Shown piece by piece: positions 44,293-54,319 of a stretch of DNA of 64,000 bases. The stretch lies in assembly GCF_008973465.1 (NCBI RefSeq), contig NZ_WBXN01000004.1, forward strand, positions 3,822,501 to 3,886,500. The letters are read 5' to 3'. Position 1 is the first letter of the stretch; every line of letters begins with the position of its first letter. Under the pieces are notes generated by a model. The model did no database searches. It was not told the DNA's origin and saw only the letters and a list, made by a program, of their open reading frames with translations. The translations under genes were made by a program, and so were the position numbers. The stretch is from Streptomyces sp. SS1-1. Lineage in GTDB: Bacteria > Actinomycetota > Actinomycetes > Streptomycetales > Streptomycetaceae.

Positions 44293-44841
44293 ATGACTGA
44301 CGTTCGCGCGGCGCTGCTGCAGCAGATCAAGGACAAGGCCGTGGTGCACGGCAAGGTGACCCTGTCGTCGGGCCTCGAAGCCGACTACTACGTCGACCTG
44401 CGGCGCATCACCCTCGACGGCGAGGCCGCCCCGCTGGTCGGGCAGGTGCTGCTCGACCTGACCGCCGACCTGGAGTTCGACGCCGTCGGCGGGCTGACCA
44501 TGGGCGCCGACCCGGTCGCCGCCGCCATGCTGCACGCCGCCGCCGCGCGCGGCCGCAGGCTCGACGCGTTCGTCGTCCGCAAGGCCGCCAAGGCGCACGG
44601 CCTCCAGCGCCGCGTCGAGGGCCCGGAGATCGCCGGCCGCCGCGTGCTCGTCGTCGAGGACACCTCCACCACCGGCGGTTCACCGCTCACCGCCGTCGAG
44701 GCCGTGCGCGAGGCGGGCGCCGAGGTCGTCGGTGTCGCGACCATCGTCGACCGGGCCACCGGCGCCGCCGAGAAGATCCGCGAGGGCGCCCAAGTGCCGT
44801 ACGTGTACGCGTACTCCAAGGACGAGCTCGGCCTGGACTGA
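44293..44841 (+). CDS. pyrE: Orotate phosphoribosyltransferase
   Basis: A 182-residue type I phosphoribosyltransferase that makes OMP from orotate and PRPP in pyrimidine synthesis. It has KVTLSSGLEADYYVDLRRIT at the N-terminus, the basic loop RKAAKAHGLQRRVEG and the PRPP-binding VLVVEDTSTTGGSPLTAVEA. TAAGCT, overlapping the epimerase stop codon, ends 6 bases before the ATG. With no Shine-Dalgarno this suggests a leaderless pyrE mRNA. Confidence 0.97.
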   Translation: MTDVRAALLQQIKDKAVVHGKVTLSSGLEADYYVDLRRITLDGEAAPLVGQVLLDLTADLEFDAVGGLTMGADPVAAAMLHAAAARGRRLDAFVVRKAAKAHGLQRRVEGPEIAGRRVLVVEDTSTTGGSPLTAVEAVREAGAEVVGVATIVDRATGAAEKIREGAQVPYVYAYSKDELGLD

Positions 44842-45012
44842 CCCCCCTCGCCGGCCGGGTCCGTCTCGGCTGGTGACAGACGCTCGGACCATCCGGGTTC
44901 GTCTGGAAAGATGGGCGCCGACGACGACGTCACACCCCCCCAAGGTCTAGGTCAGGGCCAAGAAGAACGCCGTACGCAGTACGCCGACCCGCACACTCCA
45001 AGGAGCGGACAG

Positions 45013-46044
<1,032 letters not shown>

Positions 46045-46068
46045 TTCCCGTCCCCCGAGGGGGACCCG

Positions 46069-46101
46069 CGAGCCCGGCGCCTGCCCTTGGCGCCGGGCTC
46101 G
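46069..46101 (+). terminator. Terminator of fba
   Basis: CGAGCCCGGCGCC (46069-46081) pairs perfectly with 46089-46101 around a 7-base loop. The probable -10 of the next gene (TATACC, 46105-46110) follows at once. Confidence 0.9.
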
Positions 46102-46117
46102 CTGTATACCTGGGGAC

Positions 46118-47587
46118 ATGCCCGATGTGCGGCTGGCCTCCTCGCAGGGCCGGTGGATCCTGCTCACCACCGTCCTCGGCTCCAGCATGGCGATGCTGGA
46201 CTCCACCGTCGTCAACGTCGCCCTGCCGCGCATCGGCCGCGACCTCGACGCCGACCTCGCCGCCCTCCAGTGGACCGTCAACGCCTACATGCTGACGCTG
46301 GCCGGGCTCATCCTGCTCGGCGGCTCCCTCGGCGACCGGTACGGGCGGCGCCGCGTCTTCGTCGTGGGCGTGGTGTGGTTCGCGGCGGCCTCGCTGCTGT
46401 GCGGGCTCGCGCCCGGCGTCGAGGTGCTGATCGCGGCCCGCGCCCTGCAGGGGATCGGCGGGGCGCTGCTGACCCCGGGGTCGCTGGCGCTGATCCAGGC
46501 GTCCTTCCACCCCGACGACCGGGCCCGCGCGGTCGGCCTGTGGTCCGGGTTCGGGGGGATCGGGGCGGCCGTCGGGCCCTTCGTGGGCGGCTGGCTGGTC
46601 GACGGGCCGGGCTGGCGCTGGGTCTTCCTGCTGAACGTGCCGGTGGCGCTGGTGTGCGCGCCGATCGCCGTACGGCACGTCCCCGAGTCGGGCGACGAGA
46701 CCCGGCACGGCCGCTTCGACGTGCTCGGGGCCGCCCTGGGCGCGCTGGCCCTGGCCCTGGTGACGTACGCGCTGATCGAGGCGCCGACGGGGTCGGCGAC
46801 CGTCGAGGTGGCGGCGGTGGCGGGCGTCGGCGCCGGGTTCGCCTTCGTCCGGGTCGAGCGGCACCGGAGCGATCCGATGATGCCGCCCGGCATCTTCCGC
46901 TCCCGGCAGTTCACGGCCGTCAACCTGGTCACGCTGTGCGTGTACGCGGCCTTCGGCGGCTTCTTCTTCCTGGCCGCGCTCCAGCTCCAGGTGGTCGCCG
47001 GGTACTCGGCGCTCGCGGCCGGCGCGGCGCTGCTGCCGACGACCGGGCTGATGCTGCTGTTCTCGGCGCGGTCCGGTGCCCTCGCGGACCGGATCGGGCC
47101 GCGGGTGCCGCTGACCGTGGGGCCGCTGGTGTGCGCGGCCGGGATGCTGCTGATGCTGCGGGTCGGGCCGGACGCCGCGTACGTGTCCGACGTGCTGCCC
47201 GCGCTGCTGGTGCTGGGCACCGGCATGGTCACGCTGGTCGCCCCGCTGACGGCGACCGTCCTCGGGTCCGTCGACACCGCCCGGGCGGGGCTGGCCAGCG
47301 GGATCAACAACGCGGCGGCGCGGGCGGCGGGGCTGATCGCGGTGGCCGCGTTGCCGCTGCTCGCGGGGATGAGCGAGGACGCGTACCGGTCGGCGTCCGC
47401 GTTCGACGCCGCGTTCCGGCGGGCCATGCCGATCTGTGCGGGGGTGCTGGTGGTGGGGGCGGTGGTCGCGTTCGCGACGGTGCGGTCGCTGCCCGCGGGG
47501 TGCCGTAAGCCGGAGTGCCTGCGGCACGCTTCCGTGGTGACGCCGCCGCTGGAGGGGCAGGGGAGCAAGGCGAGGCTGGGGGACTAG
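46118..47587 (+). CDS. MFS drug:H+ antiporter, DHA2 (14-TMS) type
   Basis: A 489-residue protein with the EmrB/QacA layout: SSMAMLDSTVVNVALPRIGR (motif D1), LGGSLGDRYGRRRVFVVG (motif A), RALQGIGGALLTPGSLALIQ and VGPFVGGWLVDGPGWRWVFL (motif C), with about 14 helices. It exports drugs or hydrophobic compounds. There is no Shine-Dalgarno; TATACC ends 7 bases before the ATG. The C-terminus is soluble and overlaps the first unit of a 38-bp repeat. Confidence 0.92.
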   Translation: MPDVRLASSQGRWILLTTVLGSSMAMLDSTVVNVALPRIGRDLDADLAALQWTVNAYMLTLAGLILLGGSLGDRYGRRRVFVVGVVWFAAASLLCGLAPGVEVLIAARALQGIGGALLTPGSLALIQASFHPDDRARAVGLWSGFGGIGAAVGPFVGGWLVDGPGWRWVFLLNVPVALVCAPIAVRHVPESGDETRHGRFDVLGAALGALALALVTYALIEAPTGSATVEVAAVAGVGAGFAFVRVERHRSDPMMPPGIFRSRQFTAVNLVTLCVYAAFGGFFFLAALQLQVVAGYSALAAGAALLPTTGLMLLFSARSGALADRIGPRVPLTVGPLVCAAGMLLMLRVGPDAAYVSDVLPALLVLGTGMVTLVAPLTATVLGSVDTARAGLASGINNAAARAAGLIAVAALPLLAGMSEDAYRSASAFDAAFRRAMPICAGVLVVGAVVAFATVRSLPAGCRKPECLRHASVVTPPLEGQGSKARLGD

Positions 47588-47630
47588 GGCGGGGCTGGCG
47601 GCCCGAGGCGGGGCTGGGGGACTAGGGCGG
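47574..47630. repeat. 38-bp tandem duplication at the MFS stop codon
   Basis: GGCTGGGGGACTAGGGCGG occurs at 47574-47592 and again at 47612-47630, a 38-base period, and includes the MFS stop codon TAG. Confidence 0.8.
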
Positions 47631-47666
47631 CGGCCCGGTGGGTGGGGCTCGGGCCGGGGGTTTCTC

Positions 47667-47765
47667 GCCCCCGCCGCCCCTACCCGTCCCGTCCCCGGGG
47701 GCTGCCGCCCCCGGACCCCCGCTTCGGCCCTGGACGGGCCTCGTCCTCAAGCGCCGGACGGGCTG
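47667..47765. repeat. Dispersed Streptomyces intergenic repeat
   Basis: A stretch beginning TCGCCCCCGCCGCCCCTACC and ending CCTCAAGCGCCGGACGGGCTG. It includes a GGGGGCTGCCGCCCCC hairpin. I recognise it as a common intergenic repeat of Streptomyces genomes; that is from memory and not from a search. Confidence 0.7.
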
Positions 47766-47803
47766 CGTGGGGTCGGGGTGGGTGGATGGACGACACTTGG
47801 ACC

Positions 47804-48217
47804 ATGGCCATTCACGAGAACCTGCTCGGGGGTCCGCCCCCGACCCATCTGCCCGACGACCCGGAGCCCCGCGAGGCGCTCGCGAGCGGTACCGCGCCCT
47901 CGGACGTCGCCGCCCGGTACCCGACCTCCTCCCTGGCCTGGGCCCAGCTCGCCGACGAGGCGTTCGAGCGGGGCAGCGTCGTCGAGTCGTACGCCTACGC
48001 CCGGACCGGCTACCACCGCGGCCTGGACGCGCTGCGCCGCAACGGCTGGAAGGGCCACGGGCCCGTGCCGTGGGAGCACGAGCCGAACCGGGGCTTCCTG
48101 CGGGCCCTGCACGCCCTCGCCCGGGCCGCCGGGTCGATCGGCGAGCAGGAGGAGTACGAGCGCTGCTCGCAGTTCCTGAAGGACTCCTCGCCGACCGCGG
48201 CCCAGACCCTGGGCTAG
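47804..48217 (+). CDS. DUF3151 protein
   Basis: A 137-residue protein: MAIHENLLGGPPPTHLPDDP, ARYPTSSLAWAQLADEAFER, AYARTGYHRGLDALRRNGWK and a C-terminal GEQEEYERCSQFLKDSSP. The helical pairs suggest a TPR-like fold. The family is actinobacterial and of unknown function. GACACT ends 6 bases before the ATG and there is no Shine-Dalgarno. Confidence 0.88.
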   Translation: MAIHENLLGGPPPTHLPDDPEPREALASGTAPSDVAARYPTSSLAWAQLADEAFERGSVVESYAYARTGYHRGLDALRRNGWKGHGPVPWEHEPNRGFLRALHALARAAGSIGEQEEYERCSQFLKDSSPTAAQTLG

Positions 48218-48369
48218 CGGTTCCAGGCGTCCCGGTGAGGCCCGTCCGGTGTGACCGGGCGGGCCTTGCGAGGTTCCGGGGACATGGCTGAGGATGCCGG
48301 TGGGGACCGGGGCCCCTTTGCCGATAACGGCAGGGCGGACCGCTACCCGGAGTTACACAGGAGACAGCG

Positions 48370-49230
48370 ATGTCCCAGCAGGCTCATCGGTCCGCGGACA
48401 CCACCGCGGGGACTCAGGAGCCCGAGACCCCGAATCTCGACTTCGCGGGTACGACACCGTACGAGGACTACGTCAAGGCGGACGTCCTCACCCACCTGCA
48501 GCACACCCTCTCCGACGATCCCGGAGAGATGGTCTTCCTGGTCACGACCCAGGTCATGGAGCTGTGGTTCACCGTCATCGTCCACGAGTGGGAGACCGCG
48601 GCCCGCGCGCTGCGCGAGGACCGCCCCGGTGTGGCGGTCGACGCCCTGAAGCGGTCCGTGCGGGAGCTGGAGGCCCTGAACGCCTCCTGGACGCCGCTCG
48701 GACAGCTCACGCCGGCCCAGTTCAACTCGTACCGCAGCGCCCTCGGCGAGGGCTCCGGCTTCCAGTCCGCGATGTACCGCCGGCTGGAGTTCCTGCTCGG
48801 CGAGAAGTCGGCGTCGATGCTGGTCCCGCACCGCGGCGCCCCGCGCGTCCACGCCGAGCTGGAGAAGGCCCTGCACGAGCCGAGCCTGTACGACGAGGTG
48901 CTGCGCTTCCTCGCCCGGCGCGGCCACGCGATCCCCGAGTCGGTGCTCACGCGGGACGTCACCCGCCGTTACGAGCCCTCGGAGGCCGTCGAGGCGGTGT
49001 GGACGGAGATCTACACCGGCGACCAGAACGCCGAGCTCACCCGTCTGGGCGAGGCGCTCACGGACGTCGCCGAACTGGTGTGGCGCTGGCGCAACGACCA
49101 CCTGGTCGCCACCCGCCGCGCGATGGGCGCCAAGGCCGGCACCGGCGGCTCGGCCGGGGTGGCCTGGCTGGAGAAGCGCGCCCAGAAGAACGTCTTCCCG
49201 GAGCTGTGGACGGCGAGGTCCCATGTCTGA
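48370..49230 (+). CDS. kynA: Tryptophan 2,3-dioxygenase
   Basis: A 286-residue heme dioxygenase that opens the indole ring of tryptophan to N-formylkynurenine. It shows LDFAGTTPYEDYVKADVLTH near the N-terminus, FLVTTQVMELWFTVIVHEWE in the active-site helix, and RWRNDHLVATRRAMGAKAGT near the C-terminus, with a His that would serve as heme ligand. Its last codons overlap kynU by 8 bases, so the two are translated together. The start follows GGAGACAGCG. Confidence 0.96.
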   Translation: MSQQAHRSADTTAGTQEPETPNLDFAGTTPYEDYVKADVLTHLQHTLSDDPGEMVFLVTTQVMELWFTVIVHEWETAARALREDRPGVAVDALKRSVRELEALNASWTPLGQLTPAQFNSYRSALGEGSGFQSAMYRRLEFLLGEKSASMLVPHRGAPRVHAELEKALHEPSLYDEVLRFLARRGHAIPESVLTRDVTRRYEPSEAVEAVWTEIYTGDQNAELTRLGEALTDVAELVWRWRNDHLVATRRAMGAKAGTGGSAGVAWLEKRAQKNVFPELWTARSHV

Positions 49231-50431
49231 GCCGATGCCCGAGCCGGCCGAGCTCGCCGCGCGGGCCGAGAAGCTGGACGCCGCCGACGAACTCGCCGCC
49301 AAGCGCGCGGAGTTCGTCCTGGACGACGTCGTCTACCTCGACGGCAACTCGCTGGGCGCCCTGCCCGCGCACGTCCCCGGCCGGGTCGAGGACGTCGTGC
49401 GCCGGCAGTGGGGCGAACTGCGCATCCGCTCCTGGGACGAGAGCGGCTGGTGGACCGCGCCGGAGCGGATCGGCGACCGGATCGCCCCGCTGGTCGGCGC
49501 GGCGCCCGGGCAGATCGTCGTCGGCGACTCCACCAGCGTCAACGTGTTCAAGGCACTGGTGGCCGCCGTGCGGATCGCCGGGGACGGCCGCGACGAGATC
49601 CTCGTCGACGCCACCACGTTCCCCACCGACGGGTACATCGCCGAGTCGGCGGCCCGGATGACCGGCCGTACGCTGCGGCCCGTGACGCCCGCCGAGGTGC
49701 CGGACGCGCTGGGCGACCGCACGGCCGCCGTGCTGCTCAACCACGTCGACTACCGCACCGGGCGGCTGCACGACCTGCCGTCGCTCACGGCCGCCGTGCG
49801 CGCGGCGGGCGCGGTGTCCGTGTGGGACCTGTGCCACAGCGCGGGCGCGCTGCCGGTCGGGCTCGACGAGCACGGCGTGGACCTGGCGGTCGGCTGCACC
49901 TACAAGTACCTGAACGGCGGCCCGGGTTCACCGGCGTACCTGTATGTGCGCCACGGTCTGCAGGACCGGTTCGACTCGCCGCTGCCGGGGTGGAACTCGC
50001 ACGCCGAACCCTTCGGCATGCACCGGGACTTCACCGCCGCCCCCGGCGCCCCGCGCGGCCGGGTCGGCACGCCCGACATCCTGTCCATGCTCGCCCTGGA
50101 GGCGGCCCTGGACGTGTGGGACGGGGTGCCGGTGGAGGCGGTGCGGGCCAAGTCGCTGGCGCTGACGGACTTCTTCCTGGAGTGCGTCGAGGCGTACGCG
50201 CCCGCCGGGCGGGTGGAGCCGGTGACGCCGGCCGCGCACGCCGAGCGCGGCAGCCAGGTGGCGCTGCGCTGCGCGGACGCCGGGGACGTGATGAGGGAGC
50301 TGATCGCGCGGGGCGTGGTCGGCGACTTCCGCCACCCGGACGTGCTGCGCTTCGGCTTCACCCCGCTGTACGTGTCCTTCGCGGACACCGAGCGGGCGGC
50401 CCGCGTCCTGGCGGACGTGCTGGGTCGCTAG
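49223..50431 (+). CDS. kynU: Kynureninase
   Basis: A 402-residue PLP enzyme that cleaves kynurenine to anthranilate and alanine. It has DVVYLDGNSLGALP at the N-terminus, SVWDLCHSAGALPV, the PLP Lys228 in GCTYKYLNGGPGSPAYLYV and a C-terminal small domain. It is co-transcribed with kynA. The anthranilate produced could feed secondary metabolism or tryptophan salvage. A TetR gene and the probable formamidase lie just downstream. Confidence 0.96.
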   Translation: MSEPMPEPAELAARAEKLDAADELAAKRAEFVLDDVVYLDGNSLGALPAHVPGRVEDVVRRQWGELRIRSWDESGWWTAPERIGDRIAPLVGAAPGQIVVGDSTSVNVFKALVAAVRIAGDGRDEILVDATTFPTDGYIAESAARMTGRTLRPVTPAEVPDALGDRTAAVLLNHVDYRTGRLHDLPSLTAAVRAAGAVSVWDLCHSAGALPVGLDEHGVDLAVGCTYKYLNGGPGSPAYLYVRHGLQDRFDSPLPGWNSHAEPFGMHRDFTAAPGAPRGRVGTPDILSMLALEAALDVWDGVPVEAVRAKSLALTDFFLECVEAYAPAGRVEPVTPAAHAERGSQVALRCADAGDVMRELIARGVVGDFRHPDVLRFGFTPLYVSFADTERAARVLADVLGR

Positions 50432-50453
50432 GGCGGACACGTCTTAGAGCGGG

Positions 50454-51056
50454 TCAGGCCACGAACACCCCTGCCGCGGCGGCGGCGTGCGCGGCGCGTG
50501 CGGCGCGGTCCGCGGCGGGGGCGTCCGGGGCCGTCCCGGTCGTCAGCAGCCCGTAGTAGAGGGGTGCCGACACCGCCCGTACGACCGCCCGCGCGTCGGT
50601 GCCGGCGGGGAACTCCCCGCGTGCGACGGCCTGTTCGACGCAGGGCGCCCACTCGGCGATGCGTGCCTCGTAGAACCGGCGCAGGGCCGCCGCCGTGCGG
50701 TCGTCGCAGGCCGCCGCCGCGATGACCGCGCGGAACAGGGGCCCCTGCCGGGGGTCGGACAGGGTGCGCCGTACGAGCGTGGCGTTGGCCCGCAGGTCGC
50801 CCAGCGCGGTTCCGGTCTCCTCGCGGGGCGAGGACTCCTCGGCCATCTCCGCGAGCAGGTCCGTGACCAGTCCGGTCACCGAGCCCCAGCGCCGGTACAC
50901 GGTCGTCCTGCCGACCTCCGCGCGGCGGGCGACGTCGGCGAGGTCGAGGCCGTGGAACCCGTGTTCCGCGAGCACGTCCCCGGTGGCCCGCAGCACGGCC
51001 GCGCGGACACGGGCGGTACGCCCTCCGGGACGGACGGTGCCGGGTTCGGCGGACAT
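50454..51056 (-). CDS. TetR-family transcriptional regulator
   Basis: A 200-residue TetR protein. The N-terminal helix-turn-helix lies at residues 12-60 (LRATGDVLAEHGFHGLDLAD, RRAEVGRTTVYRRWGSVTGL), and a TetR_C-type ligand domain follows. The ATG at 51056 follows AAGGAGACC. It is convergent with kynU and divergent from the probable kynurenine formamidase. An imperfect palindrome at 51146-51171 is a candidate operator, so it may control the formamidase gene. Confidence 0.92.
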   Translation of the reverse strand: MSAEPGTVRPGGRTARVRAAVLRATGDVLAEHGFHGLDLADVARRAEVGRTTVYRRWGSVTGLVTDLLAEMAEESSPREETGTALGDLRANATLVRRTLSDPRQGPLFRAVIAAAACDDRTAAALRRFYEARIAEWAPCVEQAVARGEFPAGTDARAVVRAVSAPLYYGLLTTGTAPDAPAADRAARAAHAAAAAGVFVA

Positions 51057-51145
51057 TTCGGTCTCCTTGGTGCACACGGCGGACGCGGTGCCTGCCGCGC
51101 GGCCAGCGTAACGGCACCACAGGACCGTTTGACCCTCACCGTGCG

Positions 51146-51171
51146 TGACATGCGTGTGTTCGCGCACGTCA
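51146..51171. promoter_or_regulatory. Imperfect palindrome between TetR and hydrolase genes
   Basis: TGACATGCG (51146-51154) and CGCACGTCA (51163-51171) form an inverted repeat with one mismatch and an 8-base spacer in the 210-base divergent region. Confidence 0.5.
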
Positions 51172-51266
51172 TCCGCCTGATACCGTCCCCGCCAACGGCC
51201 GGGGTGCCCCCTGGTCCGTCACCCCCGCTTCCGTCCAAATCCGTTTGATCGCTGAGAGGTTGGAGC

Positions 51267-52136
51267 ATGCCGGACGACGTCGCCGCTGCCCGGGACGCCG
51301 CCGAGGAGGAGTCGGCCTTCTCGCACCCGCCCGTCGAACCCGACGCCACCGCCTCCTACGGGCCCCACCCCGACCAGGTCGTCGACTTCTACGCGCCGCG
51401 CGGCACCGACGTGCCCGCCGGGCCGGCACCCCTGGTCGTCCTGCTGCACGGCGGCGCCTGGCGGGCCCCCTACGACCGGCGGCACCTCACCCCGTTCGCG
51501 GGCTTCCTGGCCCGGCGCGGCTTCGCCGTGGCGAACGTGGAGTACCGGCGGGGCGCGGACGGGTCCGACACGGACGCCGGGCGCTGGCCGGACACCTTCG
51601 ACGACGTCGCCGCCGCCCTGGACGCGCTGCCCGCGCTGGCCGGTCAGGCGCTGCCGCAGGCCGACCCGCGCCGGATGGTGCTCGCCGGGCACTCCGCCGG
51701 AGGGCACCTGGCGCTCTGGGCGGCCGCCCGGCACGTCCTGCCCGCCGGCTCCGCCTGGCGCACCGACGGGCCCCCGCCCCTGCGCGGGGTCGTGGCGCTC
51801 GCGCCGATCGCCGACCTCACCGTCGCCGACAAGCTGGACGTGTGCGGCGGCGCCGTACGCCAGCTCCTCGGCAGCGGACCGGAGTACGCCGAGCGGCAGC
51901 CGTACGCCGATCCGGCGCTGCTGCTGCCCACCGGCATCGCGACGACGCTGGTCCAGGGCCGTACCGACATCGTGGTCCCGCAGGCCGTCGCCGAGGCGTA
52001 CGCGGACGCGGCGGCGAAGGCCGGCGAGGTGGCCGGGCTGACCCTGCTGGAGGACGTCGGTCACTTCCCGCTGATCGACCCCTCCGCGGACGCCTGCGCG
52101 GTCGTCGCCGAGGAGATCGCCCAGCTGGCGTGGTGA
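51267..52136 (+). CDS. Alpha/beta hydrolase, probable kynurenine formamidase
   Basis: A 289-residue hydrolase with LVVLLHGGAWRAPYD (HGGAW oxyanion hole), nucleophile Ser in LAGHSAGGHLALW, acid in QGRTDIVVP and the catalytic His in DVGHFPLIDP. HGGxW with GHSAGGH is the signature of kynurenine-formamidase-like esterases, and it lies next to kynA-kynU, whose pathway otherwise lacks the deformylation step. The function is therefore inferred from context and motif. The ATG at 51267 follows GAGAGGTTGGAG. Confidence 0.85.
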   Translation: MPDDVAAARDAAEEESAFSHPPVEPDATASYGPHPDQVVDFYAPRGTDVPAGPAPLVVLLHGGAWRAPYDRRHLTPFAGFLARRGFAVANVEYRRGADGSDTDAGRWPDTFDDVAAALDALPALAGQALPQADPRRMVLAGHSAGGHLALWAAARHVLPAGSAWRTDGPPPLRGVVALAPIADLTVADKLDVCGGAVRQLLGSGPEYAERQPYADPALLLPTGIATTLVQGRTDIVVPQAVAEAYADAAAKAGEVAGLTLLEDVGHFPLIDPSADACAVVAEEIAQLAW

Positions 52137-52273
52137 GCGGGCGGGCCGTCGCCCGCCGCCCCGGCCGCACCCCCCGCGACCTGCGGCGCTCCCCGTAGTA
52201 CCTGAGATGTACGCGGGAGAACCCCCCTCCATGGGGACGACCGGACCCCCGCCCTGCCCCTACGGTGCTGTAC

Positions 52274-53626
52274 GTGACCGAGACGACCCAGATGCCGCCC
52301 CCGCCGCCGGGCGACGCGGGCAAGCAGCGCAGCCCGGAGTACCGGCTGGCCCGCAACTCGCTGCAGGGACTGCGCGAGGACCTGTTCCGCGACCCGTTCG
52401 CCTACCGACCGCTGCCGCCCCGGGGCACCGACGGCCCGTTCCTGCGCCGGCTGCCCGCCCGGATGCGTACTCCCGCCGAACGCCTCCCGCACGCGGTGGT
52501 CGCCGGGATCGCGCTGTTCACCCTGCTGATCGGCGCCCTGTCCGGCAGCGTGCCCGGCGGGGACGGCAGGGCCCTGCTGACCGGTCTGCTGTGCGCGCTG
52601 CCCATCGTCACCACGCTGACCCGGCCCATCGGCGCGTTCTGGCTGTCCCTCGCGATCACGCCGGTGACCGCCGCCCTCAACGGCGGCGACTCGGACTGGC
52701 CGTGGATGCCCGGCGCGTTCCTCTGCCACCTCACCGTGCTGGTCGTGGTGGCGCTGCGCACCCGGCCCCGTACCGCCGTCTGGATGTGGGTCGTCACCGC
52801 CGTGTACGTCGTCCTCTCGGACGGCGTCATCGGAGGGTCGTACTACTACTCCAACGGCGCCCCGATGCTGGTGACGTCCGCGTTCGCCCTGCTCGTGGTG
52901 TCCCTGCGGCACGTCCGCCAGGCCGCGCAGCAGGAGGTGAGCGCCCAGCAGACGGTCACCGCGCAGGAGCGGTCCCGGCGCACCCTGCTGGAGGAGCGCA
53001 CCACCATCGCCCGCGAACTGCACGACGTGGTCGCCCACCACATGTCGGTGGTCGCCATCCAGGCGGAGGCCGCGCCCTACCGGGTGGAGAACCCGCCCGA
53101 GGAGCTGGAGCGCGCCTTCGCCACCATCCGGGAGAACGCGGTGGCCGCCCTCACCGAGCTGCGCCGCATCCTCGGTGTGGTCCGCGCCGAGGACTACGAG
53201 GCGCCGGACGCCCCGCAGCCCACCCTCGCCGACCTGGACGCCCTCCTCGCCAATGTGCGGGAGGCCGGGCTCGACGTGCGCAAGACGGTGACCGGCGCGG
53301 TCCGCGACCTGCCGCCCGGCGTGGAGCTGTCCGCGTACCGGATCGTGCAGGAGGCGCTGAGCAACAGCCTGCGGCACGCGCCCGGCGCGAGCGCCCACGT
53401 CGAGGTCGGCTACGTCCTCGGCGGGCTCGGCCTGCGCATAGTCAACGGCCCGCCGCCCGCGCCGGCCCTGGTGAAACCGTCGCCGGGCGCCGGGCACGGC
53501 ATCACCGGCATGCGGGAGCGGGTCTCCATGCTCGACGGGCGGATGACGGCCGCCGCGACGGACGACGGCGGCTACGAGGTGGCGGTGTTCCTGCCCGTCG
53601 AGGCGGCCGCGGAGGACAGCGCATGA
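52274..53626 (+). CDS. NarL-type sensor histidine kinase
   Basis: A 450-residue kinase. A cytoplasmic Pro-rich N-terminus (about 1-80) is followed by membrane helices (about 80-210), a HisKA_3 domain with phospho-acceptor His250 (IARELHDVVAHHMSVV) and an HATPase_c domain (VQEALSNSLRHAPGA for the N-box, GAGHGITGMRERV for the G2 box). It has no large extracellular sensor and therefore resembles membrane-stress kinases. No Shine-Dalgarno is present; TACGGT ends 7 bases before GTG 52274. It overlaps its response regulator by 4 bases. Confidence 0.94.
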   Translation: MTETTQMPPPPPGDAGKQRSPEYRLARNSLQGLREDLFRDPFAYRPLPPRGTDGPFLRRLPARMRTPAERLPHAVVAGIALFTLLIGALSGSVPGGDGRALLTGLLCALPIVTTLTRPIGAFWLSLAITPVTAALNGGDSDWPWMPGAFLCHLTVLVVVALRTRPRTAVWMWVVTAVYVVLSDGVIGGSYYYSNGAPMLVTSAFALLVVSLRHVRQAAQQEVSAQQTVTAQERSRRTLLEERTTIARELHDVVAHHMSVVAIQAEAAPYRVENPPEELERAFATIRENAVAALTELRRILGVVRAEDYEAPDAPQPTLADLDALLANVREAGLDVRKTVTGAVRDLPPGVELSAYRIVQEALSNSLRHAPGASAHVEVGYVLGGLGLRIVNGPPPAPALVKPSPGAGHGITGMRERVSMLDGRMTAAATDDGGYEVAVFLPVEAAAEDSA

Positions 53627-54288
53627 CCATCCGGGTACTGATCGCCGACGACCAGATGATGGTCCGTGAGGGCTTCTCGGTCCTGCTGAACGCGATGCCG
53701 GACATCGAGGTCGTCGGGGAGGCCGTCAACGGCCGCGAGGCGGTGGAACGGGTCCGCGAACTGGCGCCGGACATCGTGCTGATGGACATCCGCATGCCCG
53801 AGCTGAACGGCATCGAGGCGACCCGTGAGATCGTCGCCGCCGACGGGGCGGCGAAGGTACTGGTCCTGACCACGTTCGACCTCGACGAGTACGTGTACCA
53901 GGCGCTGCGGGCCGGGGCGTCGGGCTTCCTGCTGAAGGACGCCTCCGCGCGCCAGCTCGCCGACGGGGTGCGGGTGGTGGCCGCCGGGGAGGCGCTGCTC
54001 GCCCCGTCGGTCACCCGGCGGCTGATCACCGAGTTCTCCAAGCTGTCCGACGCCCCGCGCGCGATGTCGTCCGCGCACGCCGCGTACGGGGAGCTGACCG
54101 AGCGGGAGACGGAGGTGCTGGTGCTGATCGCGCAGGGCCTGTCGAACTCCGAGATCGCCGAGCGGCTCGTGGTCGCCGAGTCCACGATCAAGACCCACGT
54201 CAGCCGCATCCTGGTCAAGCTCGGGCTGCGCGACCGGACGCAGGCGGCGGTGTTCGCGTACGAGGCCCGGCTGGTCACGCCGGGCTGA
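53623..54288 (+). CDS. NarL/FixJ-family response regulator
   Basis: A 221-residue protein: a receiver domain with VLIADDQMMVREGFSVLL and phospho-acceptor Asp55 (VLMDIRMPE), and a C-terminal LuxR helix-turn-helix (LTERETEVLVLIAQGLSNSE, IKTHVSRILVKLGLRDRTQA). It is the partner of the kinase that precedes it, translationally coupled by ATGA. Confidence 0.96.
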   Translation: MTIRVLIADDQMMVREGFSVLLNAMPDIEVVGEAVNGREAVERVRELAPDIVLMDIRMPELNGIEATREIVAADGAAKVLVLTTFDLDEYVYQALRAGASGFLLKDASARQLADGVRVVAAGEALLAPSVTRRLITEFSKLSDAPRAMSSAHAAYGELTERETEVLVLIAQGLSNSEIAERLVVAESTIKTHVSRILVKLGLRDRTQAAVFAYEARLVTPG

Positions 54289-54319
54289 GACCGTCGTGCG
54301 GCGGGGCTACGGTGACCCC

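Noticed and set aside
47741..47765. CCTCAAG near the DUF3151 gene as a HAIR half-site
   Set aside because: There is no matching CTTGAGT arm at the N7 distance. It is part of the dispersed Streptomyces repeat.
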